Source of the DNA: Biancaea sappan
Taxonomy: Eukaryota; Streptophyta; Magnoliopsida; Fabales; Fabaceae
Reading direction: 5' to 3'
Length of the DNA: 64,000 nucleotides
NCBI GenBank assembly: GCA_037074585.1
Contig: CM073492.1
Span: forward strand, 10,421,001 to 10,485,000
The position numbers and the translations under genes were made by a program. A model generated the notes under the pieces. The model was given only the letters and a program-made list of their open reading frames with translations, ran no database searches and was not told where the DNA came from. Shown piece after piece: positions 1 through 12,649 of this stretch; the stretch's first letter is position 1; every line of letters starts with the position of its first letter.

Positions 1-1230
1 GAGATTGCCAATGTGGAGAGGCTGAACCTTCTTAAGTTAGCTCCTGGTGGTCATCTTGGCAGGTTTGTTATTTGGACTAAGTCTGCTTTTGAGAAGCTGG
101 ATTCAATTTATGGATCATTCGACAAGCCATCAGAGAAGAAGAAGGGGTACTTGCTTCCAAGGGCCAAGATGATCAATTCTGACTTGGCCAGGATCATCAA
201 CTCTGATGAGATTCAATCCGTTGTGAGGCCGATCAACAAGGAAGTCAAGAGGGCACCACTCAAGAAGAACCCGCTCAAGAACCTTAATGCTATGTTGAAG
301 CTGAATCCATATGCTAAGACTGCTAAGAGGATGTCTCTTCTTGCTGAGGCTCAACGGGTTAAAGCAAAGAAAGAGAAGCTTGATAAGAAGAGGAAGTCTC
401 TCTCTAAGGTACGTACGATATTCTCAATCCCTCGCTTCGGTATAGATGACAGCTGATTGTGTTTTTGCGGCTTACTTTGTTTTACCTGACTAAATTCTCG
501 GTACCTTCTCTTTCTCATTTTCCTTTAATTGTCAAATCGTTACTGTAATTAATCTCACGTCTCGTGTCCATGTGTAAAATTATCCGTACTTTGAGGCATG
601 TTGAATGTACAGAGTTGTTTCATGTGACATTCAAATTCTCTTAGAATTGTTATTGATATTCTTTTATAGAAGGAGGCATCTGTGCGTTATCTCATTATGT
701 TTTGTTTGGTTTGCATTGTTCTCTGATAATTATAGTGTCTGCTTTAAGTTTGCCAAGTATTATCTGTAGCAAGTAGATATATGTTATTGCATTCATGGCG
801 CAACTGTAATGAAACCTATAAGATCACAGTTCTGGGAATTGACAGTGTACGATGATGTATACTTCCACTTACATTGAAGAAGGGAAGAGATTTTATTTAG
901 AAATTACTTTCGGTTATACGTTTGTCCATTTATATTGAAGAAGCGAGGAGGGTTTATTTAGAAATTACTTTCGGAGTGTTTAGGTCTCTGCTGTTATTCT
1001 GCATTTTGATTTTTTTAAATTTATTGCATTTTCATGGCACTTGTAATTCGTTTTGTAGTCTGGCAATCGTTTGTAATTAACTTTGTCTTCATTTTGCTCT
1101 TGTTATTTACTTTCAGGAGGAGGCTTCTGCTATTAAGGCTGCAGGAAAATCATGGTATCAAACCATGGTGTCGGACTCTGATTACACAGAATTTGAGAAC
1201 TTTTCAAAGTGGTTGGGTGTTTCTCAGTGA
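1..1230 (+). CDS. RPL4: 60S ribosomal protein L4 (uL4), 3' part of gene
   Basis: Structural protein of the large cytosolic ribosomal subunit. The window opens inside an exon in frame 1 (reading EIANVERLNLLKLAPGGHLG), so the start codon and upstream exons lie outside. Coding exons here are 1-408 and 1117-1230. The intron 409-1116 has GTACGT at its donor and TTTCAG at its acceptor, phase 0, and the stop is TGA at 1228-1230. The visible 170 residues match the conserved eukaryotic L4 body (GRFVIWTKSAFEKLD, LPRAKM, LARIINSDE, KKNPLKNL) and the plant-type tail ending KWLGVSQ. The tail is rich in Lys/Arg, as usual for the rRNA-binding extension. The 708-nt intron contains a short imperfect direct repeat near 868-975. 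Identity is secure; only the 5' part is missing. Confidence 0.96.
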
Positions 1231-2678
1231 AGGCTTGTGCTATTGTGCGTCACTTAGATTTTGTTTTGTTTTCATTGTATTACTTATATTGCTTTTTTGA
1301 GAAGGCAATTACAGGTGGGAGGAAAACTGAAGAGTAATGGAGAGGGTACATGTGTATTTTGGCCTCCCACTGACTTGTTTTCTGGTTAGGTTGGGAATTT
1401 TGTCATTAGAACTGGAAGTAATTATTTTAGGTTTTAAATTTGCGGTTCAATGTTGTTGAAATATTATTTCTTTCTGTCTGCAATTTAGATACTGGAGAGA
1501 TTTTGGTTCCGCTTAGATTGTTCTTAGAAGATCATAATCTCGCATTCTTTATTTTTGTGGAATACAAGAAAATTCAATTAAAGATCGTTGTGAATGGCCT
1601 CAAAGGCAAAATTAAGAATCATTATGCCGTTGATGGGGAAATCTAGTAATTTACTTTGTTCTAATTCTAATTTTAATATACGTGAGCACATCATATCTGA
1701 TCTAGTTGCGGGTTCAGTTGGTTGAGTTGTCCTCCTAAAGTACATGGAAAACAGGTTTCTGTGTATTTTTTAGAAGATTTGAGAATTGGTGAGGTTGCTT
1801 TTTGTAAACTTAAGAGGGTGAATTTTGTATAAGAAAACTGCCGATGAAAAGGGAAAGGTAGAAGGAAAGGAAGTTTTCCCTTGGTATGGTGGAAAAAATT
1901 AGCTGATGGAACCTTGCACTTTTCATCTTTAATTTTTAATTCAACGAATTTTATTGGATTGGAGGTACCTCTCTTTTTGGCTCTTCTTAGCTCTTACAAT
2001 TTTTGAATGACTGGATTTTACTGTCTGAGTGAGGCCAGGCTCACAGTTATTCAAAGATTGTAGGAAGCTAAGGAGTGGTGTCTCTCCCAATCCAATGTTT
2101 CTTTGTGCAATGAGCGGAAAACAAGCAAAATTGTAGAAAGGCCACAGTGTGACTTATTGGCCCTCATTCAACAACAATCTCTCCTCTAAATAACATCATC
2201 TTCTTCGTAGATTTAGTTATTTGTATCAACTATTGTAGATGTTATTAATTTTTTTTTAATATTATATTATTTAAATATAATTTTTTAAAAATGACTTATG
2301 GTTAGTCTATTTAAGTCCACAAATTATGACGAACAAACTTGAACATTAAAAAATAATTGGTTTAATATACACTTTGAACCCATTTATAGGTGATTGTATG
2401 ATGGTTGAGTTGGCTCATTTGACATTTATAGATAGTAGGGGTTGCTGGGTTTTCAAACAGCAGCGTCACAGTGATTGTTATCTTTCAATTGATGAGTTGT
2501 ATTGGATTTAAAAGGCTATAATTTACGAGTTATGTTGTATCAAAACATTTAAATATTTTAATTTTCATGTCCAACCATTTATTTTATTTTCCTTGTCTAG
2601 TTATTTGTAGAGGTATTTTTTATTTAGAATGACTGTCATTTTTTGATAGTTGTTTAAAAAAAAAGTTAAGGATAGAGT

Positions 2679-3122
2679 TAATATCAAAATTGTCTCTACC
2701 AATTAAGAGGGCTAAAGAAATATGTGGACTTAAACTTTAGAGTAAATTATATACTTGAGTGATACACTAGATTCTTAGTCATAAAATGGCACTTGTGTTG
2801 CTATAAGATGTTATAATTAATCCATTATATTGTAAAAAATGGCACCCAATTTGTACCCAAGTTAATAGATAATATTTTAGTTCAAAAAAATATGTAGTAT
2901 TATATTATTAAAAATTAAAAGTATATGGCAACAAACTTCTGTAAATAAAAAAAAATTGACTAAAGTGTAACAGCTAAATAATTATAGAGGAGGAGAGTAT
3001 TTATTTTAAAGTTAAAGAAATAAGAGTATAATTTAAATAAAAAAAGAAAAAATATAATTTACCCTAAAATTTAAGTCCACATAATTATTTAACCCTCCTA
3101 ATTGGCAGATAATTTTAATATT
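2679..3122. mobile_element. MITE-like element with about 72-bp inverted arms
   Basis: The left arm (about 2679-2750) and right arm (about 3052-3122) are imperfect inverted copies over roughly 70 bases. Left reads, for example, TATGTGGACTTAAACTTTAG; the reverse complement of the right reads TATGTGGACTTAAATTTTAG. Between them lie about 300 bases of AT-rich filler with no coding potential. This is the layout of a non-autonomous foldback or MITE-type DNA element. I could not define a target-site duplication, so the family and exact ends are open. Confidence 0.6.
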
Positions 3123-3156
3123 AAAATAATGACTTCAATAGAAAAGAAAAAAAAAA

Positions 3157-3246
3157 TCGGACTATTTCATCTAAAGTGCACGAATCCCAAAAAATAAGAT
3201 TTCGGACTATTTCATCCAAAGTGCACGAATCCCAAAAAATAAGATC
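3157..3246. repeat. 45-bp direct tandem repeat, two copies
   Basis: Copies 3157-3201 and 3202-3246 are nearly identical, each starting TCGGACTATTTCATC and ending in AAAATAAGAT. They sit about 35 bases right of the inverted-repeat element. No gene overlaps them convincingly. Confidence 0.8.
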
Positions 3247-3807
3247 CTGGGAGCTCTCTACCCTAAAAGTAAATATACAAATTAATTCTTCAAAAATATA
3301 ATTATTATTGTCTAATTTTTTAAATTTAAACATGAGTTAATATAAATTATATATTTAATACAAACTAGTTTTTTATTAGAAAAAATAATTATATATTTAC
3401 TTATTATTAAAAGACTTATTTAAAAATAGTATTTACTATTTCAGAATTTATAATATTTAATAACTAATTTATGTAGAATTAAATTTAGAATCAGATTAAA
3501 TTATTAATATAATCTTATAAAAACATTTTTAACTAACTAATTAAGAAGATGTACTTGCGATAACTAAATTTTATTGACAGAACCCATTCAATTATTGATC
3601 AACATGTCTTGGTAAATAAAGGGGCCGATGTTGTAGCAAAATATCTAGCAAGGTGATTATTGCAGTAACTTTCCAAAGTTGCAAGTATAAGAAGTTAAGA
3701 ACGAACTCCATCCGACCCAAACCTCCCTTGTCTTCCAGAATTTCTGGTTTTGAAACTCAACCATTACACCAAAGTAGGACATTCTTATGATGATTTTCGT
3801 TCATTTG

Positions 3808-3854
<47 letters not shown>
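3808..3854. repeat. (AAT)n microsatellite
   Basis: About 15 uninterrupted ATA/AAT units. It produces an artificial poly-Asn frame that should not be read as protein. Confidence 0.95.
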
Positions 3855-3856
<2 letters not shown>

Positions 3857-4698
3857 AAATGTGAAGACAGGAAGAGGGACCGTAACAAAAATCGAAACTA
3901 CCGTAACGGAACAAGCATTTTATAATGCAGAGACGCCGTTGGTTTGTTTCATTTCAACTTTTATATCACTATCACATTCATTCACATGTTCTTCCGTTAT
4001 TCAACAAACTCCATTCTCCACACCCCACTTGTTGCCTGTTGCTGCTGCTTCCCACTAACAACCTCTTCTTCTATGGCTTTTACACTCTCTACAGTACACA
4101 CATTTATATGACGTTGTGCAAGCAAGATGCAGCACACAATGCATGACAACATTTCGGTTTTCTTCCTCTTTATGCCATTCTTAACACATACCACGAGCAC
4201 CATTCAATACTTCTTTTCTGTATGCAACAATTTGTTAATGCAATTGTTCATTAGTTAAATTATATTTAATAAAATTTTTATTTTAAAATTATACTCAAAA
4301 CTTTTCTTTAGTAAATATTACAAAAAAATCATTCAATTTATTTTTAAATAAAATTATAGTTTTGATATGAAAAATCATTTCATTAACCAAAGTTAGAAAT
4401 AAAGATTTTTATGCTATATCAAATGTATGAAAAATTAGATAAAATTTTTGGAAAATTATTAATCATAATTTAATTAAATATTAAAAATAAATGAATTTAA
4501 GAAGGAAAACAAAAAAGTGGGTGGGCCAAAAGGGAGCAAGAGCACTGATAGGTGGCAAATGTGAAGCGTGAGGAAAATGGAAACCAGGGACGGAGTGGGG
4601 GGCCCCATCCTAAAGCACTGATACGTCTCATCACACTTGATTCCTACCCTCTTCCCCTCCCCTCCCTCCTCAACGCTCACCGCCAAAATGAAATCTTA

Positions 4699-4722
4699 CT
4701 CTCTCTCTCTCTCTCTCTCTTC
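4699..4722. repeat. (CT)n microsatellite upstream of the AP2 gene
   Basis: About eleven uninterrupted CT units roughly 880 bases upstream of the AP2 start codon. CT tracts are common in dicot promoters and 5' leaders; no specific role can be shown here. Confidence 0.9.
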
Positions 4723-5601
4723 CACATGTACTACTTGGATTGGGTGTCCTATTTTTCTTAAAAAAAAATAATGTGGTAGTCATAATTTTAACCATTTTTT
4801 AATTATGATTAAAACTGTAGTTAATAAAATTATTTTTTAATTATAATTAAAAAAATTTAATTATATTTAAAATCGTGATTAACAAAAAATAAATACTCTA
4901 TTATTCTTTTAAGAAAAACATAAGCACCCAATCGGTACTATCTCAACCCTGAATTAATAATACTGCCTTATAATTGATATTTTTCCTCTTATAAAATGTA
5001 TTAATTGAATTTAAACATTATTTCCATAAGAAGTCGCAGAAATAGATAGTGGTAAAACGTTAAACATCTTTTCTTATTAAACATAAAAGGAAATAAATAA
5101 ATAAATACTCAAATAAAGGGAGAAAAAAAAAAGAAAAAAAAAGGAATAAATGGATCCCACTACGCCTTCGCTTCTCTCTATTGCTTCTTGGTCTTCGCTC
5201 CATCGCCATCCCAAACAATAACAACGGACCTCTTTATCTCTCCATCTTCTCCTTCTTCTCTTCTGTTTTTTTTTTTCGCATTCTTCTTCCTGCATGGAAA
5301 TTCAAGACAGGTTATGATTTCCTATTAGTCGGCATCTCAGCTTTCGACTACTCTGTTTTCAACATCTCTCTTTTCCTACAAATGCCGTACTACTTCAATA
5401 CTCTCTCACTTTCTTGCTCGCTTTGCGGGCGTTCTCATCCAACAATGGTGTCATGCTCTTGGTGATTGAATCCATCAGTTTCTAGCCACGTTTCATTTTT
5501 ATGTTAAGACCATTCATCCTCTATTAGCTGAGGCGATTGAACTCCCATTTCCTGAAAAAATTATTTGAAAACCATCGGTTACGCTTCACTCACAGGTCAC
5601 A

Positions 5602-8217
5602 ATGTTGGATCTTAATCTCAACGTCGGTTCCTCTGATTCTGGATCAATTTCTGTCGATATGTCTCCCAAGAAGACTCTACCACAATCTGGTAGCCAAATG
5701 GATAGCTCTGGAAGCTTTGATTCTTCCGTCGTCAATGCCGATACCTCCACCAACACTTGTGACGACGATTCCTGCTCTTATGGCGATACCTTCGCTCATG
5801 ACTTCGGAATACTAAAGAAGAGTGCTACAGATGATGGCACGAGCTCGAAAGCAGTTGAAATTCCCGTAGGCCAAAGCCAATATGGCAATAACCGGACCAT
5901 CCAGCTATTCCCCGTCGCCGGAGCCCAAGTGGCTAATGTCACCGAATTGGGAATCGGTCAGCGGTTTCCCGGTTCGTCTTCAAGTAAGGGGTGGATGGAT
6001 TTCTTGGGCAAGGAAGGGGGTGACGGTGGAAAGCCGGAGCAGAGCATGCTACCCTATCAGCAGCAGAGACCTCAAGTCAAGAAGAGCCGGCGGGGACCGA
6101 GGTCGCGGAGCTCGCAGTATCGCGGCGTTACATTTTATCGAAGAACTGGAAGATGGGAATCGCATATATGGTCAGTGATTGAAAATTCGATGTACTGTTT
6201 GGTATAGTAAATAACCGACGATGTTCGAACTTACGAATACATCGGTCTCGCTTTTCTTCTTCTTCTTCATTTTATTTGGCCCCTAGATACTTCTGTTTCT
6301 AAACCCACCGTTTTCGGTATTGTGTGCAGGGATTGTGGGAAACAAGTGTACTTGGGTAAGCGACCAACCGTAGTGATTTTGGGAAATTAGTTTTATGTGT
6401 TTATTTTTTATTTATTGTATTAATTGGAAACTGGGTCATGATTCTGAATTCTCTTGCTATTAGTTGGGTCCTTTTACTGTGTTCTATGAACATCGGTTTT
6501 GATCTCTTGTTTCTGTAGGTGGATTTGATACGGCTCATGCTGCAGCAAGGTATGAAGTATTTTCAGATTGATATTTATCACTCTGATTGTTGACTATATA
6601 AGCATATTATATGGGATTTCCCTCCGCAATTTGGTCTTCGATTTCAGGGCATATGATCGAGCTGCAATTAAGTTCCGTGGTCTTGATGCAGATATCAATT
6701 TCAACGTCAGTGACTATGAGGAAGATATAAAGCAGGTTAAGGAGCGATGATCCTGTCTGTATTACATAGTTCTACCTTAAATTTTAGCGGAAGTCTCAAT
6801 TATTGCGTTATTCTTCTGCAGATGAGTAACTTCACAAAGGAAGAATTTGTGCATATTCTGCGTCGACAGAGCACTGGGTTTTCAAGGGGAAGCTCAAAAT
6901 ATAGGGGAGTTACTCTGCATAAATGTGGGCGATGGGAAGCTCGTATGGGGCAGTTTCTTGGGAAAAAGTGAGAAACCCATTGATTGAATTGCATTTATAC
7001 TCGAATACAAACTTTACATGTCTTGAAATATTCTTTGTATGTCAATAACATTGTGATCGCGTGTGCATTAAATGTCATCTCAAAATTTTACGTGACTGCG
7101 AAGTGAAAAGTAGCCCCACATGCTTAGGTTCTCAATAGTTTGGTTTCATTTATGGTAAACCAGAATTCTGTTTTTTTATTGGTTTAGGCTTCATTGCTTC
7201 CCTGCAGGTATATATATTTGGGGCTATTCGATAGCGAAATAGAGGCTGCAAGGTCTTATCGATCAAATATCAGATTATTTAAACTAGATATCTACTTTTG
7301 GGACACCATCTCTTTTATATAGAGTTTCATGCTATTCTGTTGCGATATTATGAAACCAGGGCATATGACAAGGCGGCTATAAAATGCAATGGGAGGGAAG
7401 CGGTCACGAACTTTGAGCCTAGCTCATACAAAGGGGAGATAATTTCTCAGACAGATAATGAAGGTAGGCTTATCTAATTTTTTATTTTTTTTCCCTTCAT
7501 AAGCTGCTTAATGATAAAATTATACCAATTCTGACACTTCATGCAGATAGCAACCTGAATCTTGACCTCAGCTTGGCCATAGCTCCCCCTGCTAACTCCG
7601 ATGGTTTCCAAGTTCAGCTTGGTTGGATGAACATGCCTGTTGATGGGAGTGTTACGGTAATGTGGAGAAATCTTGTACAGACCTCCTGCTCAATTCAATT
7701 CTTGACCTCTGCAATACTATTAGCCCCTTTGCTTCTGTATCTAAATCTGAACTCGCAGTTATACATATTTGAACTTAGCTCCCATCTTTTATCTTCATTT
7801 CTCTGTTAGCCTCAGCAATCTGCATCAAGATCACTGAAGGCTCAGCCGTCTCATGTTTTCCCAATAGCTTCTGAGCATCCTTCTTTCTGGAATGGTTCCA
7901 AATTCTTTCCTATCAGTAAGGTAACTTCATAAACTGTAGCTACGAGTTGCCTTAATTTCTTTTGTATTTTAGTTAAGATGATTCATTCTTATTATTATTC
8001 TCAGGAAAGGGCAATAGAGAAAAGAATGGAAGTTGATTCCCTGCCAAACTGGCCGTTTCAATTCCAAGCTCCTTATGGCGGGGCAAATTTGCTTCCAACC
8101 TTCTCTGCTGCAGCATCATCAGGATTCCCTTCTACGACACCAGCTGCTGATACTCAAATTCATTTTCCAAATATGACGGTCGTACGCCCCGAGTTTTCTT
8201 CATTCATCAACCACTGA
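5602..8217 (+). CDS. RAP2-7: AP2/EREBP factor, TOE1/RAP2.7 type, miR172 target
   Basis: Nuclear transcriptional repressor of the euAP2 group, which in plants delays phase change and flowering and is silenced by miR172. Coding exons: 5602-6170, 6330-6355, 6519-6549, 6648-6735, 6822-6967, 7208-7252, 7360-7463, 7547-7656, 7810 (or 7816)-7920 and 8005-8217, giving 480 aa. MLDLNLN at the N terminus and LNLDLSL just after the second domain are EAR-type repression motifs. KKSRRGPRSRSS is a basic nuclear signal next to AP2 domain 1 (about 173-238, YRGVTFYRRTGRWESHIW); domain 2 covers about 265-330 (YRGVTLHKCGRWEARMG). A 5' UTR intron, about 5311-5595, is likely (donor CAG/GTTATG, acceptor CACAG just before the ATG). 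The N terminus favours the TOE1/RAP2.7 branch over APETALA2 itself; which co-ortholog it is remains open. The ninth exon has two in-frame acceptors 6 nt apart. Confidence 0.93.
8108..8128 (+). promoter_or_regulatory. miR172 target site in the last exon of the AP2 gene
   Basis: The 21 bases begin CTGCAGCATCATCAGGATTC, the conserved complement of miR172 found in euAP2 genes, here ending in C. In frame they encode part of AAASSGF at about residue 445, the same place as in Arabidopsis AP2 and TOE genes. Regulation by cleavage and translational inhibition is known for this family; for this gene it is inferred from the match. Confidence 0.93.
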
Positions 8218-9378
8218 CTCTAGCAGATGATGAAAACAAAACCGGTTAGGGCCTTGCAGCAATTTAACATCTAGTTTTACTAGGAGGTAGGAAGTGGCTA
8301 ACAGTAACAGACTAGCAGGGCGAAAATTTGTAGCTGGATATTGCTTGGTTTAAGAGCATTGTTACTCATTCACTTACCTTTTAATCGATTAATTCTCTTC
8401 AGTGCAATGAACTTCCGTGCCCTGTGCTATTGCGACGCCAGTCTTTGTTCTAGCTAAAACAAGCTTATCAGCATCTACATTTCCAGCAAGCAAACTCAGT
8501 GCTTGTTTATTTTTAAAAATATTGGTTTATCTTCTGGAGGTGGATTTTCACTTCAAAAATGTTTACTTTTTGTGGGTCCTTTTTACGCTTGTTATATTGA
8601 TTCGACTTATTTCTCTGTCCTTTCAGTTCGAGTGCCTGCTGAATTTTCAGGCTAGGCTACGATGTTGACATACCCATGCACAGATTGAAACATATATATC
8701 ATGAAAATTGGGAACAACGTTGTAACAAACACCTAGTAATTGTAACATCTGACTTTATCCTGAGCAAACGTATGGTTGTTTAACGTTTCTATAAATCATT
8801 TTTCAGGTTGTAAGTTATTTGCATTATTGTAGTTTTATCTTCAAATTATAATTTTGATATAAGTTTCAAGTTGATATTTTTGTAAATCATGATTTGCTTA
8901 AATTTAAATTTTTTCAAAATTAATTCCGTAAATTATGATTTATTCAAACTTAATTTTTTCAAACTAATTTTCGAACACAATTAATGTGTATAATGTTACA
9001 TTGTAGTTCTTAGCCGTCTCCCGAAAACAAAACCTTCCAATGCCTAAGAAGAAAGCTCTTTTTAACACTGCAAAATCCGACTTCGAAGATAGCATGTAGG
9101 CATCTCCTAATTTTTCTCTTACTCATGTTTAAAATAAGGTCTCTTTTTTAAAAAAAAAAATTGGCTAGAAATTTTTTATTACATCATTTATAAATTATAT
9201 TTTGAAATCAAATTTTAAACATTACGTATGAATTTTTTTCTCTTTATTAAAAAAAAGGTTAAAAATCTCTCAAGTTGAGGGTGCCTAAAATCATAAAAGA
9301 TTACAAAGAAAAAAAGGGTCAAAATTAATTACAAATTTAGATTCCTTTCTCTTGTTTATAACAGATTCCTAACTTTAA

Positions 9379-9400
9379 ATATATATATATATATATATAT
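9379..9400. repeat. (AT)n microsatellite
   Basis: About eleven uninterrupted AT units in intergenic sequence. Confidence 0.9.
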
Positions 9401-9960
9401 GATTTATTTTCTTCTTTTGAATAATTCTGGTCCCAACGTACCTTGTGTCCAAGTGCAACGCATCATGGCAGCTTTCCAGGGCCCTCTGTAGTGCAAACTT
9501 GCAATGCAACAAAAGGCAGTGGTCTTTAAAGCTTAAAATAAGATTGCTCATATTCAGCTATGCTGAATGTTACCAGAAATGAGGTACGATTGATTGATTT
9601 TTTTTATTATTTTGGAAAACACAAATGACTTTTAGTATGGTCCAATCGTATAAAAGTTCCTAAGACGATGAAGCTTGACTTAAAGAGGCAGCCAGTACCC
9701 CGTGTTCCTAAAAATAAAGATATTATATATAATCGTTTAAATCATAATTTAATTATAATTTTAACATTTAAATTTTAAAACATAATATTTTATTTATTAA
9801 AATTATTACGAAAACTATACTTCAATGAAAATTACCATTTAAACTCACATATTTATTATGTAAATTTTTTTACGTCTCTTCAATTAAAAAAAAATAGTTG
9901 CATTTTTAAAATCACATAAATTTTATATATTGATTTTGAATAATATATAATATATTTAGG

Positions 9961-10311
9961 TCATGTTTAGATAACATAACTTATAATTTATTAAAGTTTA
10001 TCTATTAGTATAAGTATTTTTATGCAAAAAAAATTTAAATAAGTTTAAATAAGTAATTTATTAATTCCCAACAAGTTATTTTTAGTTTATTTTATTAATC
10101 TAATTTTTAAGCTTTTTAAAAAAAATTTGTGCAAAAAATTAAATTTACATGACCAAGAAACTATTTTATATTTTTAAAAAATAAGTATATCCCTAATCAT
10201 AATTTAAAATTTTTTGAAAATCAAATCCTTTTCTAATCATAATTTTAAAACGCTTATTTAAATATTTATTCAAATACTAAATAATTTAGTGGTTACTTTA
10301 TCTAAACATGA
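9961..10311. mobile_element. MITE-like element with 20-bp terminal inverted repeats
   Basis: The left end reads TCATGTTTAGATAACATAAC (9961-9980). The reverse complement of the right end (10292-10311) reads TCATGTTTAGATAAAGTAAC, 17 of 20 identical. The roughly 350-bp interior is AT-rich and non-coding. The TIR style resembles short hAT-type elements of plants, but I could not fix a target-site duplication. Confidence 0.5.
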
Positions 10312-12649
10312 TTATATTCTTGTAATAATATAAAAGAATAAAATTTATATTTTACAATAATTAAATTTCAGTTAAACTAAAATTATACGTAGTTTACTCT
10401 TTTTTTAAAAAAAAAAAAAAAGAGGATAATCCCGTTGTCGTGTAATCTGATAATTGCAGGCCACGTGTGACCTGTGGAAGTTGGGGGGAGGGGGGGTCTG
10501 TTTCTCTACGTTCTGTCCCTTTCATTGGATTAAAGTAATTCCCGCATTCCTCGGCTTTACTCGTACCACCCTCAAAACATTTCGATGGCTCTAACAAATT
10601 AAGAGTCCAGGGTCATCTCAGTCCCATTCACAGCCTCCATTCATCAAAACCCCCAAAGCTTTCTCTCATCTCTATTTATATTTGATTTGCATGACATATG
10701 TGAATAGTATAAAGCTTGTTATTTGCACAGTCTTTTAATCATGTCCATATTCTCATCATTTCACCTTTTTGTCACCTTTCACTTAATTGTCTATCCTGTC
10801 TCTCCAAACTTCGAGGCTCGGAATGAATGGCCAAATCTGAGACTGAAACTTTGGGTTTTCTTACATTGTTGGGCTCTATGCTTACACGGTTATGTTATGA
10901 CTTATGAGTACGACCCTCTCTCCTTCCTTCCTTCTTACCTCAACCTAATCAATCTCTTCCCGCCCATACATAACATCAGAGTAGGTGGCAAATGCATTAA
11001 TTCAGCTTTGCCCATTATTACAAGCCATCTTCTTATTTGCCTCAGACAAGTTTCGCCGTCTTCGTGCAGCGTACCCTCGAAAATTACAGACCTCACTGTT
11101 TGCCTCTCTTTTTAAGCCAGCCCAGCCCCACTTGGTTGCGATGCTGCCTCTCTACATAACCTAACCCTACGAATTTGTGAGTGAAACAATTTTTGTTTTG
11201 CCTGTAATTGCTTGTATTAGAATGCTTTAAGATGACATGTGTCCATTGAGGGAACGAGTGATTCATTGGTGTGTGGCTCTTAAAAAAAAAAACCCCACCC
11301 GTCAATTACTGTGAAATCTATAGTTCATTGGTCTTCACTTAGGAAATTAGAATTTTAGGAATAATAACTTGTGCTTCTACCGCTGCACTGAAAGTGACCG
11401 ATGCTGAAAGTGACACCGCGGAATCTAGTGGTTACACCAACCTATGTCAAAAATTAAATTCCATTGTCGCTCATGAGTATGATTGATCCGCATTTTGCTT
11501 TACCGACATAGTATACTCTTGTTTGATTGCAACTTTCTGCCCGTTTCATAATTCTTTACTTCCATACCTTTGTTGGTTCCTAAGATATTTTTCTACATCC
11601 TTTTGAGATTAGCGAAGTGAATTGAGGTATCTTTATGCAAATTATGTGCAGAAAATCAAACCCCCTCCCAACCCAAATATCACGCGCTATAGGTTATTTA
11701 TTCAAGAATAAAGCTACAAGCAACTATTCCTAAGTGTCCACGCAATTGTCCACCCAAATCATTGTACCAGCAGTACGACGAAAGCTTCAAAATTTACATG
11801 TTGTCTTGTCTCTTTCGCTCTCTGTGTCCCCCGTTTCTGTGCAGCTTTTTGGCACATTACATGCAAGGTGTTAAAGGGCCAAAGTTTGTCAAGTTAGTGG
11901 GTTCTTGGCTTTGGGAAAAGGACGAACCCTGCTAGTGCATGCCATGTCAATAGGAAACCTCTTGACCTGCTTCCACTGCAAGCCCTCTGTCTCACCATTT
12001 CAAGCCAGACATGGATTGAGTTGTCAACACAGAATCAACTCAACCCAGAATCTCCATTACTAGTGGAGCAGCATCTATGAACCATTCGACGCTTCAATTA
12101 TAGTCTTGTTGAGCGCAGCAAGGGGTGATAAAAGGATATTGCTTCTACAGCTCAAGTAATTCAACAAGTTCACCATTTCATTGATGATATGGTAACAAGT
12201 AAAATGGGAAATACGGAGATAAACTGGACGAGATCAGTCAGTTACACAAAATTTACTTATATCCAGAGTTATCACAATAATTGATTTCAGATGGGATTAT
12301 TTATAGCCAAATGATGTTTGTTGATGCATCCATTTGATGAGGCTTAGCAGGCAGGTAAGTATTTTATAATTACAATCAAAAGTGCCTTTGAAAGCCTCTA
12401 TTTATTAACCAATTCTCATGGGGGTACCTTTAAGATACTAGCGTAGCTAAAGAGGTCTAGCCTGCAAATTAATTTCAACTACTAAATGATTCCAGTGCAA
12501 TCCATACAAACAGAATATCACAGTCCCTTCAGAATTCTGCACAAGCATAATGCACACCGAATAGTTCAAAGGAAAAGGAAAAGAAATAGATAATATCCAG
12601 TTCCGAGTGATGAATTACAAACCTGTGATTCACTAATAAAAATTACTAA

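Larger units (their letters stand above)
1231..5200. other. Intergenic spacer between RPL4 and the AP2 gene
   Basis: The first few hundred bases are the probable 3' UTR and downstream flank of RPL4. From about 2220 the sequence becomes strongly AT-rich and has no supportable gene. It holds the inverted-repeat element 2679-3122, the 45-bp tandem repeat 3157-3246, the AAT array near 3808-3854 and a CT array at 4699-4722. Open frames in this stretch are short and low in complexity. Confidence 0.7.

Noticed and set aside
3750..4058. Open frame with a poly-Asn run
   Set aside because: Created by the AAT microsatellite; the flanking residues are not conserved.
10723..11115. 130-codon open frame on the plus strand
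   Set aside because: Hydrophobic, compositionally mixed translation with no recognisable motif and no exon-like partners. It reads like chance sequence in pyrimidine-rich DNA.
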